Assembly (NCBI GenBank): GCA_031276375.1
Contig: JAISNE010000198.1
Coordinates: 1-8,413 of the forward strand
Origin: Accumulibacter sp.
GTDB lineage: Bacteria; Pseudomonadota; Gammaproteobacteria; Burkholderiales; Rhodocyclaceae
Reading direction: 5' to 3'
DNA length: 8,413 bases
Part shown: positions 1 to 7,401 of the stretch, one piece after another
Layout of the letters: the number at the start of each line of letters is the position of its first letter
Numbering within the stretch: the first letter of the stretch is position 1
The notes under the pieces: model-generated
The model's database searches: none
What the model was told of the DNA's origin: nothing
The model's input: only the letters and a program-made list of their open reading frames with translations
Translations under genes and position numbers: made by a program

Positions 1-3000
1 TCGACCAGTTCGAATACGCCGGCGATCGTGGCGCGCGCTTCGAGCAGGGCGGATATCGATTCCACGCCGGACTGGCCGGCGCGGGCGGCGGTCATGGCCT
101 GGGCGACGGCGTCGCGGTAGACGCCGACGATTTCGCCGATGCCCTCCGCGGCCATCCGCGAGGCCAGGATCTGCCGCGTGGCGGCGCTGACCAGTTCGCG
201 CAGGGCCATCATCAGCGCCATTTGACGCGCGGCGGGTATCTTCAGGTCGAGCGCTTCGATTTCCCGCCACAGCGCTTCGGCGTCCAGCAGTTCGCTGGCG
301 GCGTACCAGGCGGAGATGAGCCGCGGCAGGTCGGCGCCGGTTTCGTCGCCGATCTGCCGGGTGAAGGTCGTGCCCATGCGGTTGACCAGGCGGCTGACGA
401 TCTTGGTGGTGATGATTTCCCGGCGCAGCGGATGCGACGGAATCTGCTCGGCGCATTTTTCGGCGACCGCTTCGGGGAAGTAGTTCACCAGGAGTTTCTG
501 GAATACCGGCGTATCCGGCAGGCTGGTTTCCAGGATGGCCTGTTTCAGGGCGATCTTGGCGTAGGCCAGCAGGACGGCGATTTCCGGCGCGGTCAGCCCG
601 CGGCCCATTTGCGCGCGCTCGATGAGGTGTTTTTCGTCCGGCAGGTATTCGACGGCGCGGTCGAGGCCGCCGTTCGTTTCGAGGAAGCGGATGAGCTGCC
701 CGTGCGCGTTGAGCAGTTCCCTGGCATGGGCTGTTTCCAGCGACACGGCCTGCGTTTGCTGGTAGTTGTCGACAAGTACCCGGCGGCCAACGTCGTCGGT
801 CATCGAGGCGAGCAGGGCGTCGCGCTGCTTGATCGTCATGTCGCCGCTTTGCAGCAGGCTCGAAGTCAGGATCTTGATGTTGACTTCGTGATCGGAGGTG
901 CCGACACCGGCGGAATTGTCGATGGCGTCGGTGTAGTTCAGCCCGCCGTTCAGCGCGTATTCGATCCGCGCGCTCTGCGTGAAGCCCAGGTTGCCGCCTT
1001 CGCCGACGACCTTGGCGCGCAGTTCGGTGGCGTCGATGCGGATGGCGTCGTTGGCGCGGTCGTTGGCGTCCTGGTGGCTCTGGGTGCTGGCCTTGACGTA
1101 GGTGCCGATGCCGCCGTTGTAGAACAGGTCGACCGGCGCCTTGAGGATGGCGTTCATCAGTTCGTTCGGGGTCATCTGCGGCGCGTCGATGGCCAGGCGG
1201 GCGCGTACTTGCGGCGAGAGCGGGATGCTCTTCACGCTGCGCGGCCAGACGCCGCCGCCCTGGGAAATGATCGATTTGTCGAAGTCGTCCCACGACGAGC
1301 GCGGCAGGTTGAAGAGGCGCTGCCGTTCGGCGAAGCTCCGGGCGGCGTCGGGATCCGGGTCGAGGAAGATGTGCCGGTGGTCGAAGGCGGCCAAGAGCTG
1401 GATCTTGTCGGAACGCAGCAGGCCGTTGCCGAAGACGTCGCCGGACATGTCGCCGATGCCGACCGCGGTGAACGGTTCGCTTTGCGTGTCGCGCCCGAGT
1501 TCGCGGAAGTGGCGCTTGACGGCTTCCCAGGCGCCGCGCGAGGTGATGCCCATCTTCTTGTGGTCGTAGCCGGCCGAGCCGCCCGAGGCGAAGGCGTCGC
1601 CGAGCCAGAAGCCGTATTCGATGGCGATGGCGTTGGCGATGTCCGAGAAGGTCGCGGTGCCCTTGTCGGCGGCGACGACGAGATAGGGGTCGTCGCCGTC
1701 GTGGCGGCGGACGTTCGCGGGCGGCACGACCTTGCCGCCGACCAGGTTGTCGGTGATGTCGAGCAGGCCGCGGATGTAGGTCTGGTAGCAGGCGATGCCT
1801 TCGGCCAGCCATGCGTCGCGCTCGCTGGCCGGCGGCAGCTGCTTGCCGATGAAGCAGCCCTTGGCGCCGAGCGGCACGCCGACGACGTTCTTGACCATTT
1901 GCGCCTTGACCAGCGCGAGACCTTCGGTGCGGTAGTCTTCCATGCGGTCGGACCAGCGCAGGCCGCCGCGCGAGACGGAGGAGCCGCGCATGTGGATGCC
2001 TTCCATGCGCTGGTTGTAGACGAAGATTTCATAGAGCGGCACGGGTTTGGGCAGGAAGGGAATGAGTTTCGACGATACCTTGAACGAGAGATAACCCTTC
2101 GCCCGGCCCTGCGCGTCCTTCTGCCAGGCGTTGGTGCGCACCGTGGCGTGGAAGGCGGTGCGGTAGCCGGAGAGGATGCGGTCGTCGTCCAGATTGCTCA
2201 CCTGCGCGAGCGCGGCCGCCAGTTCGCGGTCGGTTTCCTCGGCCTGGGCGTCGCTGCCTTCCGGGGCGAAGCGCGCCTGGAAAAGATCGGACAGCAGACG
2301 GGCGATGCGTGGATGGCCGGCCAGGCAGCGTTCGATGTAAACCTGGCTGAACGGCAGCCCGGCCTGGCGCAGGTAGCGGCCGTAGGCGCGCAGGATGTTG
2401 ACCCGCGGCGCGTCGAGTCCGGCCAGCAGGGTCAGGCGGTTGAAGCCGTCGTTTTCGGCTTCGTTGCACAGGAGTCTGCCCAGAAGCTCGACGAAGGCGC
2501 CGCGCGCCGCTTCGTCCTCGAGCGCCTCGGGGCTGGGCAGCAGCACGGCGAAATCGGCGATATGGAGGTCCATGTCGGTGAGCTTGAACGGCTGTTCGGA
2601 AAGCACGGTCAGGCCGAGGTTTTCGAGCACCGGCAGCACGGCGGACAGGGGCAGCGGCTGGCCCTTGAGGAACAGTTTGATGTGCTGGTGCGAGCCGTCG
2701 TCGCCGTAGGGCGCGCTGACCTTGACTTCCACCCGCCCGCTGTTTTCCGCCATTTCGATGCGTTCGAGGTCCGAGACCGCCGAACTCGGCGGCACCTGGT
2801 CCTGGTAGGCCAGCGGCAGCGCCGCGGCGTAGCGGCGCAGCAGCGCGTTGCCGCGCTCCTCGCCCGCGTAGTCGATCAGATTGTGCTGCAATTCGTCCTG
2901 CCAGCCGCGCACGATGCGCGCGACGTCGCGCTCGATCGCCTCGGCGTCATACTGGTAGTCGGCCGCGTCCGGGGTGCGCGCGGTCATGTGCAGGCGCGCC

Positions 3001-4352
3001 AGCCGCGATTCGCTGACGTCGAGGAAGAAATCGACGCTGCCCGCCTGCAGGGTGGTGCTGATCAGATCCATGATGCGCAGGCGCAAGGTGGTGCTGAAAC
3101 GGTCGCGCGGGATGTAGACCAGCGCCGAGACGTAGCGCCGCCAGCGGTCGCCGCGCAGGAAGACGCGCACCCGCTGGTGCGCCTGTAGCATGACGATGCC
3201 GTAGGCGATGCGTTGCAGGTCGGCGGCGTCGATCTCGATCAGTTCGTCGCGCGGGTAGGTTTCCAGGATGTTGCGCAGGGTCTTGTCGTTGTGCCCGCCC
3301 GGCGCGAATCCGCAGGCGGCGCGGACGGCGGCCACCTTGCGGCGCACCACCGGGATCTCGGTGGTCGAGATGTGGTAGACGTGGGCGGCGTAAAGACCGA
3401 CGAAAACGTGTTCGCCGATGATCGCGCCGTTGGCGTCGCACTCGCGCACGCCGATGTAGTCCAGATAGCCCGAGCGATGCACGATCGAGCGCGCGTCCGC
3501 CTTGGTCAGCGTCAGCGCCGAGGGCAGTTTCTCGAATTCGGCGATGCGGCTCGGCATGCCGGTGCGGCAATGCCCGAAACGCGGATGATCGGCGCGGCGC
3601 AAGAGGCCGAGGCCGCCGTCCTGCGCGCGCGTCAGGGAAAGGCCATCGGTCCAGGCCTGGTAGTGCGCGTAGCCGAGGAAGATGAAATTCTCGCTGGCCG
3701 CCCAGCGCAGGAATTCGATGATTTCCTCGCCATCGGCCGATTTCGCGCCGTCGAGGAAGCCGCCGATGGCGGTTTCGACACACTGGCGCATTTCGGCGAA
3801 GTCTTCGACCGCGGCGCGGATGTCGGCCAGCACGTCGGCGATTTCGGCTTGCAGCGCGCCGATTACCTCGTTGCCGCTGATCCGGTCGATTTCCAGGTGG
3901 ATCCACGATTCGGTGCGCGTGCCGGCGGCGCCGCGCCCGGCGCTTCTCTGGAAAACGCCCGCCGCGTCGCGCTCGACGCCGAAGACGGGATGGATGAGCC
4001 GATGGATGCCCAGCCCGCGGTTGTGGATGACCATGGTGACCGAGTCGACGAGGAAGGGCATGTCGTCGGTGACGATGTCGATGACGGTGTGCGGCGAATG
4101 CCAGCCGTGCCGGTCGAAATCGGGCGTGTACAGGGTGACGGTGGCCTGTCCGGCCGCGCGCGACTGGCCGAGCCGGGTGTGCTGGACGGCCGCGCCGTGG
4201 AGTTCTTCCAGATCGGCGTCGACGAAATTGTTGGCGTCGATGTTGGCGAAATAACGTTCGAGGTGATCGATTTGCGCGGGCGACAGCCTGTGCTTTTCCG
4301 ATATCTCGCGCAGATTGCGTTGGAGGGTGTTGCGGGTGCCGGTATCGTTCAT
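1..4352 (-). CDS. gdhB: NAD-specific glutamate dehydrogenase, large (about 1,600 aa) class; 3' end outside window
   Basis: Oxidatively deaminates L-glutamate to 2-oxoglutarate and ammonium with NAD+ in the cytoplasm, a catabolic link from amino acids to the TCA cycle. The frame is open for 1,450 codons with no stop before the edge; family members are about 1,600 residues, so roughly 150 C-terminal residues are missing. Visible hallmarks: DDMPFLVDSV near residues 95-105 in the N-terminal ACT-like regulatory part; YIPRDRFST near 410; RGGLRWSDR at 795-803 followed by YRTEGLALVKAQMVKN (807-822), the lysine-rich substrate-binding/catalytic segment; and VVGEGGNLGFTQ (1115-1126) followed by a DAIDNSAGVGTSDHE stretch in the nucleotide-binding part. 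The ATG at 4352 is chosen because AGGAGG lies 8 bases upstream. Transcribed divergently from the lysR gene, from a probable promoter at 4478-4506. No internal frameshift was noticed. The symbol follows Pseudomonas usage. Confidence 0.96.
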   Translation of the reverse strand, partial: MNDTGTRNTLQRNLREISEKHRLSPAQIDHLERYFANIDANNFVDADLEELHGAAVQHTRLGQSRAAGQATVTLYTPDFDRHGWHSPHTVIDIVTDDMPFLVDSVTMVIHNRGLGIHRLIHPVFGVERDAAGVFQRSAGRGAAGTRTESWIHLEIDRISGNEVIGALQAEIADVLADIRAAVEDFAEMRQCVETAIGGFLDGAKSADGEEIIEFLRWAASENFIFLGYAHYQAWTDGLSLTRAQDGGLGLLRRADHPRFGHCRTGMPSRIAEFEKLPSALTLTKADARSIVHRSGYLDYIGVRECDANGAIIGEHVFVGLYAAHVYHISTTEIPVVRRKVAAVRAACGFAPGGHNDKTLRNILETYPRDELIEIDAADLQRIAYGIVMLQAHQRVRVFLRGDRWRRYVSALVYIPRDRFSTTLRLRIMDLISTTLQAGSVDFFLDVSESRLARLHMTARTPDAADYQYDAEAIERDVARIVRGWQDELQHNLIDYAGEERGNALLRRYAAALPLAYQDQVPPSSAVSDLERIEMAENSGRVEVKVSAPYGDDGSHQHIKLFLKGQPLPLSAVLPVLENLGLTVLSEQPFKLTDMDLHIADFAVLLPSPEALEDEAARGAFVELLGRLLCNEAENDGFNRLTLLAGLDAPRVNILRAYGRYLRQAGLPFSQVYIERCLAGHPRIARLLSDLFQARFAPEGSDAQAEETDRELAAALAQVSNLDDDRILSGYRTAFHATVRTNAWQKDAQGRAKGYLSFKVSSKLIPFLPKPVPLYEIFVYNQRMEGIHMRGSSVSRGGLRWSDRMEDYRTEGLALVKAQMVKNVVGVPLGAKGCFIGKQLPPASERDAWLAEGIACYQTYIRGLLDITDNLVGGKVVPPANVRRHDGDDPYLVVAADKGTATFSDIANAIAIEYGFWLGDAFASGGSAGYDHKKMGITSRGAWEAVKRHFRELGRDTQSEPFTAVGIGDMSGDVFGNGLLRSDKIQLLAAFDHRHIFLDPDPDAARSFAERQRLFNLPRSSWDDFDKSIISQGGGVWPRSVKSIPLSPQVRARLAIDAPQMTPNELMNAILKAPVDLFYNGGIGTYVKASTQSHQDANDRANDAIRIDATELRAKVVGEGGNLGFTQSARIEYALNGGLNYTDAIDNSAGVGTSDHEVNIKILTSSLLQSGDMTIKQRDALLASMTDDVGRRVLVDNYQQTQAVSLETAHARELLNAHGQLIRFLETNGGLDRAVEYLPDEKHLIERAQMGRGLTAPEIAVLLAYAKIALKQAILETSLPDTPVFQKLLVNYFPEAVAEKCAEQIPSHPLRREIITTKIVSRLVNRMGTTFTRQIGDETGADLPRLISAWYAASELLDAEALWREIEALDLKIPAARQMALMMALRELVSAATRQILASRMAAEGIGEIVGVYRDAVAQAMTAARAGQSGVESISALLEARATIAGVFELV

Positions 4353-4395
4353 GATGGAGTCCTCCTCGCCCGAGGCAAGTCCGGCATGGCAGACC

Positions 4396-4407
4396 GGGAA
4401 ATTTCCC
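4396..4407. repeat. 12-bp perfect palindrome in the gdh leader
   Basis: GGGAAATTTCCC reads the same on both strands. It lies 44-55 bp upstream of the gdh start codon, inside the predicted untranslated leader. With no loop it is better suited to binding a dimeric protein than to forming an RNA hairpin. No regulator can be named. Confidence 0.35.
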
Positions 4408-4477
4408 CCTGGACGATGTTGTTGTGGTGTGGAAAAAGACTTTGCCGAAAAGCGATCGTTTGGTAAAACGATAAGTC

Positions 4478-4506
4478 ATTATTTGCACGTTTTCACGCAA
4501 TAGCAA
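4478..4506 (-). promoter_or_regulatory. Probable sigma-70 promoter of the glutamate dehydrogenase gene
   Basis: Read on the minus strand, TTGCTA (4506-4501; 4 of 6 matches to TTGACA) is followed after 17 bases by AATAAT (4483-4478; 5 of 6 matches to TATAAT). Transcription would begin near 4471, giving a leader of about 120 nt before the ATG at 4352. The element overlaps the oppositely directed lysR promoter, and the ATCGTTT-N4-AAACGAT dyad covers the predicted start site. Predicted by eye only. Confidence 0.5.
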
Positions 4507-4518
4507 ACGATGTATATT
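4491..4518 (+). promoter_or_regulatory. Probable promoter of the LysR regulator gene
   Basis: TTTCAC (4491-4496) and TATATT (4513-4518; 5 of 6 matches to TATAAT) are separated by 16 bases. Transcription would begin near 4525, about 22 nt before the ATG. It lies back to back with the gdh promoter and shares DNA with it, the usual layout for an autoregulated LysR gene facing its target. Half-sites AAACGAT (4505-4511) and ATCGTT (4525-4530) flank the -10 box. Confidence 0.45.
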
Positions 4519-4546
4519 CAGTAGATCGTTCTGTTTTGGAATAATC

Positions 4547-5518
4547 ATGCGCAGAAAAATTCCGGGGACGGATCTGCTCGTCGCTTTCGAGACGGCGGCG
4601 AGGCACCAGAGCTTCACGCGGGCCGCGGAGGAGCTCTCGCTCACGCAAAGCGCGGTGTGCCGGAAGATATCGGCGTTGGAGGATTATCTGGGCATGCAGT
4701 TGTTCGATCGCGTCAAAAAGCGGGTCTCGCTGTCCGGCTCGGGGCAGATTTACGCCCGGCAGGTGCGCGAAAACTTGAAGCGCATCGAACACGACACGCT
4801 GTCCCTGATGGCGCACCGGAGCGCCGGGAGGGTGCTCGAACTGGCGGTCATTCCCACCTTCGCCACGCGCTGGCTGATTCCGCGCCTGATTGATTTCCAG
4901 AAACGCCATCCGGAAATCACGCTCGACCTGACCACGCGCAACGAGCCGTTCATGTTCATCGACACACCGTTCGACGCGGCCATCCATTTCGGCGATCCGG
5001 TATGGCCGGGCGCCGTCACCGAATACCTGTTCGGCGAAGAGATGGTGCCCATCTGCAAGCCCTCGCTCATCGACGGCAGGTCGTCGATCGAACCCTCGGA
5101 ACTCGAAAGGATGCCGCTGCTGCATCAATCCTCGCGTCCCGACGCCTGGCGGGAATGGTTCCAGATCGCCGGCCTGACCAACGTCAACGCCATGGGCGGG
5201 TCGCGCTACGAAATTTTCTCGATGCTCGTCGAGGCCGCCAAGGCGGGCCTGGGCGTCGCCTTGATGCCGCGCTTTTTCGTGCTCAACGAAATTGCCTCGG
5301 GAGAACTGGTGGTGCCCTGTCCCTACGTGCTGCACAACCAGCGCAGCTATTATCTCGTCTATCCGGAAGGCAAACAGGAATCGGAGGCGCTGCGGGCCTT
5401 CTGCGGCTGGCTGCGCGGGCAGGCGAAAGTCTACCTGGACAGCGGGATGGGCGAATCGGCCGGCCAGGACCCGCCCCAGCCGGCGGTCAAAGGCGCAAGG
5501 CCAGCGCGAAAGGAATGA
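4547..5518 (+). CDS. LysR-family transcriptional regulator (GcvA/AmpR-like effector domain)
   Basis: A 323-residue DNA-binding regulator. An N-terminal winged helix-turn-helix occupies about residues 8-67 (AFETAARHQSFTRAAEELS, then a recognition helix around LTQSAVCRKISALEDYLG and the FDR wing). A linker helix leads to a periplasmic-binding-protein-like effector domain at about 95-295. The segment around DAAIHFGDPVWPG (143-155) and the GLGVALMPRF stretch (234-243) recall the GcvA/AmpR/TrpI branch; the ligand cannot be read from sequence. The ATG is supported by a modest GGA six bases upstream and by the HTH starting close to it. The last 25 residues, rich in Pro, Ala, Lys and Arg, exceed the usual length of about 300, and the final 32 bp overlap the convergent AEC gene. 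Divergence from gdh through overlapping promoters suggests it controls gdh and itself, though the transporter operon behind it is another possible target. Confidence 0.93.
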   Translation: MRRKIPGTDLLVAFETAARHQSFTRAAEELSLTQSAVCRKISALEDYLGMQLFDRVKKRVSLSGSGQIYARQVRENLKRIEHDTLSLMAHRSAGRVLELAVIPTFATRWLIPRLIDFQKRHPEITLDLTTRNEPFMFIDTPFDAAIHFGDPVWPGAVTEYLFGEEMVPICKPSLIDGRSSIEPSELERMPLLHQSSRPDAWREWFQIAGLTNVNAMGGSRYEIFSMLVEAAKAGLGVALMPRFFVLNEIASGELVVPCPYVLHNQRSYYLVYPEGKQESEALRAFCGWLRGQAKVYLDSGMGESAGQDPPQPAVKGARPARKE

Positions 5519-6362
5519 AAAACAGCGCCGAGGCGTTGCCGATCATGACGATCGCCGCCACCTTGTCGGGCGCGCACTGGTAGCGGTCGGCGAAGATGAA
5601 GCACGTCACCGCCGGCGGCAGTGCGCCAAACAGAAAGAGGATGTCCATGTCCGCCTTGGCGAAGCCCGCCAGCGTCCCGAACAGCCAGGCCAGCAGCATC
5701 CCGGTGACCGGCGTGACGATGGCGCCGGCGATGCCGATGCCGAGCATCGACCCCACGCGCGCCGAAGCCAGGCGCGCGCCGAGCGAAAAAATCATCAGCC
5801 CGAGCGAAATATCGCCCAGCAGCTTGCACGCCGACAATATCGGCGGCCACAACGCGAAGCCGCACAGGCTCACGCCGACGCCGAGCGCCGCCGCCAGCAG
5901 GAACGGTTCGCGCCACAGCGCGCCGAGGGAAAACCGCCCGCCCAGCAGCCACGGCGAAACGATGAATTGCAGCACGGTCAGGATGAGCATCAACACCACC
6001 GCCGCGCCAAGCGCCTGCTCCCCGAAGGTGAACAGCATCAGCGGCAGCCCCATGTTGCCGGCGTTGCTGAACATCGCCGTCGACGCCAGCGCCCGCGGAT
6101 CGACGCCCAGCGGCCGCGCCAACGGCCAGGCCAGCAATCCCGAACCGATGACCACCACCGCGCAGCCGAGCGCGATCGGCAGCTTGTCGGCCAGATTGAA
6201 CGATTTGTCGGCCAGCGCGGTGAAAATCAGCGCCGGCAGGAAAATCTCGATGTTCGCGCGGTTGGCCGCGGACATGTCCGGCCGGCGTTTGCGGGCGTAG
6301 AGAAAACCGGCCATGACCACGGCGAACAGTGGAAAAACGATGCAGACGATACGGTAGAACAT
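5487..6362 (-). CDS. AEC-family permease (auxin efflux carrier / malonate transporter-like)
   Basis: A 291-residue inner-membrane protein of the Mem_trans/AEC family, secondary carriers that include bacterial malonate permease MdcF. Hydrophobic segments run through the chain, for example about 3-22, 38-50, 62-80, 117-137, 152-172, 205-232 and 266-290. The AEC hallmark FSNAGNMGLPL at 98-108 (asparagine and glycines before the helix-breaking proline) and the second-repeat PPAVTCFIFADRY at 249-261 are both present. Family members are usually about 300-320 residues, so this is slightly short but looks complete. An upstream open frame continues to 7121; the ATG at 6362 is chosen because it gives the family N-terminus and follows an ACGAGG ribosome-binding site 8 bases away. 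It is 17 bp downstream of the DMT gene and probably co-transcribed with it. The substrate is unknown; an organic acid or amino acid is a reasonable guess. Confidence 0.9.
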   Translation of the reverse strand: MFYRIVCIVFPLFAVVMAGFLYARKRRPDMSAANRANIEIFLPALIFTALADKSFNLADKLPIALGCAVVVIGSGLLAWPLARPLGVDPRALASTAMFSNAGNMGLPLMLFTFGEQALGAAVVLMLILTVLQFIVSPWLLGGRFSLGALWREPFLLAAALGVGVSLCGFALWPPILSACKLLGDISLGLMIFSLGARLASARVGSMLGIGIAGAIVTPVTGMLLAWLFGTLAGFAKADMDILFLFGALPPAVTCFIFADRYQCAPDKVAAIVMIGNASALFFIPFALALRL

Positions 6363-6379
6363 CGGAAAAACCTCGTGTT

Positions 6380-7258
6380 TCAAACGCCGCGCCGGCGCGA
6401 GGCGGCGACCAGCAGCCCGCTGACCACCACGACCGCCATGCCGGACAAGGTGACGGCATCCGGAAAATCGCCAAAGACCAGCGCGCCGAGAAGACCGACC
6501 CACAGCAACTGGATGTAGGCGAACGGCGCGAGCAGCGACGCCGGCGCGAGCTCCAGCGCCTTGATCGTCGAAAAATGCCCGATACCGGACGTTACACCGA
6601 TCAGGGCGAAAAGGAACAGCCCCTTCCCGGTTGGATCGACCCACGAAAACGGCAGCGCCAGACTCATCGCCAGCGACCCGACCAGCAGCACGCAAAACAG
6701 CGAATTGAGCGAATTCTCCCGCCCGGCGATCAGCCGCGTGAAAATCTGATAGGACGAAAAGCAAAGCGCCAGCCCGAGCGGCAGGAAAGATGCCGGGGAA
6801 AACAAGCCCCCGCCGGGCCGCACGATGACCAGCACGCCGCAAAAACCGGCCAGCACGGCGGCCCAGCCGGACGCGGAGACTTTCTCGCCGAGGAAAATCA
6901 CCGCCAGCACGGTCAGCAGGACGGGATGGATGAAACTGATCGCCTGCGCCTCGGCCATCGGCATGACGCGGTAGGCAAAAACGATGAACACCGTGCCGGC
7001 GGTGAGCAGCGCGCCGCGGATCGCCTGCACCAGCGGAAAAGCGGTGCGCAGCATGCGCGCGCCGCGCCTGGGCAGAAACACGGCCAGCAGCAACACCAGC
7101 GGCACGAAATAGCGCGCCCACACGATCATCATGACCGGATACTCGCGCGCCTGGTATTTCGACAGCGCGTCGACGACGGCATAGGCGACGGTGGCCAGCA
7201 AAGCCATCAGAATGCCGCGCCCGGCGCGGGAATGATCGGGACGTTCAGGTTGGGGCAT
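6380..7258 (-). CDS. EamA/DMT-superfamily permease (drug/metabolite transporter)
   Basis: A 292-residue inner-membrane carrier with the typical duplicated EamA architecture, five predicted helices per half (about 15-147 and 156-286). The first repeat ends with AISFIHPVLLTVLAVIFLGE (106-125) and a GVLVIVRPG helix end; the second has ELAPASLLAPFAYIQLLWVG (236-255) followed by VFGD. Members export or import amino acids, S-adenosylmethionine, nucleosides or drugs; none can be singled out here. The ATG at 7258 has no Shine-Dalgarno: the mRNA just before it is the C-rich complement of the heptad repeat. The next in-frame ATG, at 7207, would remove 17 residues and lie at the start of helix 1, so 7258 is preferred with reservation. 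It is the first gene of a probable two-gene operon with the AEC permease 17 bp downstream. Confidence 0.9.
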   Translation of the reverse strand: MPQPERPDHSRAGRGILMALLATVAYAVVDALSKYQAREYPVMMIVWARYFVPLVLLLAVFLPRRGARMLRTAFPLVQAIRGALLTAGTVFIVFAYRVMPMAEAQAISFIHPVLLTVLAVIFLGEKVSASGWAAVLAGFCGVLVIVRPGGGLFSPASFLPLGLALCFSSYQIFTRLIAGRENSLNSLFCVLLVGSLAMSLALPFSWVDPTGKGLFLFALIGVTSGIGHFSTIKALELAPASLLAPFAYIQLLWVGLLGALVFGDFPDAVTLSGMAVVVVSGLLVAASRRRGV

Positions 7259-7259
7259 T

Positions 7260-7302
7260 TCAGGGGGGCAGGGATCAGGGGTCAGGGATCAGGGGGCGGG
7301 GG
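7260..7302. repeat. G-rich heptad repeat (TCAGGGG/TCAGGGA) with quadruplex potential
   Basis: Five imperfect units of TCAGGG plus G or A lie in tandem (starting near 7260, 7269, 7275, 7282 and 7289) and run into a GGGGGCGGGGG tract. Six runs of at least three G with short spacers meet the usual quadruplex pattern on the plus strand. It ends 2 bases from the DMT start codon, so on that mRNA it is a C-rich stretch in place of a ribosome-binding site. Similar heptads occur dispersed between genes in many proteobacteria, from memory. Confidence 0.6.
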
Positions 7303-7372
7303 AAGCCGCGCGCGCCGCCGGAGCGCGAAACGTCATTTGCGGTTTCATCTCGATCCTGGATATTCAAAAAAC

Positions 7373-7401
7373 TTGACTTTAGTCCTGATGGTAAAAATCA
7401 T
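7373..7401 (+). promoter_or_regulatory. Possible internal hicAB promoter (antitoxin-only transcript)
   Basis: TTGACT (7373-7378; 5 of 6 matches) is followed after 17 bases by AATCAT (7396-7401; 4 of 6), which overlaps the hicA start codon. A transcript would start near 7408, inside hicA, and could express only hicB. This recalls the HicB-controlled promoter P2 of E. coli hicAB, which also yields mainly antitoxin. The small dyad GACT-TT-AGTC (7375-7384) could be part of a HicB operator. No convincing promoter for hicA itself is seen further upstream. Confidence 0.3.

Larger units (their letters stand above)
4455..4530. promoter_or_regulatory. Candidate operator array: four ATCGTT(T) half-sites
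   Basis: A perfect inverted repeat, ATCGTTT (4455-4461), GGTA, AAACGAT (4466-4472), is followed by a wider pair, AAACGAT (4505-4511) and ATCGTT (4525-4530), with inverted arms separated by 13 bases. The four copies sit over the predicted start sites and core elements of both divergent promoters. This is the kind of arrangement expected for a tetrameric LysR-type regulator contacting two sites. That the LysR protein encoded next door is the ligand is inference. Confidence 0.5.

Noticed and set aside
222..3188. Plus-strand open frame of 988 codons
   Set aside because: It is codon-register antisense to the glutamate dehydrogenase gene. Its product is an Arg/Val/Gly/Asp/Gln-rich sequence with no recognisable domain, as expected from the complement of GC-rich codons.
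3213..4466. Plus-strand open frame of 417 codons
   Set aside because: It continues the same antisense register opposite gdh, runs into the divergent promoter region, and shows no family motifs or ribosome-binding site.
2947..4644. Minus-strand open frame of 565 codons
   Set aside because: It is a different frame through gdh and the lysR start, with a low-complexity Arg/Ala/Pro/His product. The gdh frame carries all the conserved motifs.
5292..6518. Plus-strand open frame of 408 codons rich in Arg, Gln and Glu
   Set aside because: It is antisense to the AEC permease gene and overlaps the lysR 3' end. The product is compositionally biased with no domain.
6363..7121. N-terminal extension of the AEC permease frame up to 7121
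   Set aside because: The extension lies within the DMT gene in another frame. The ATG at 6362 has a ribosome-binding site and the family N-terminus.
7260..7302. CRISPR-like array
   Set aside because: The units are 7-nt tandem repeats without spacers, and no cas genes are present.
6329..7399. Plus-strand frame running continuously into hicA
   Set aside because: The part before 7388 is antisense to the permease genes and non-homologous to anything recognised. Only the segment from 7400 resembles HicA.
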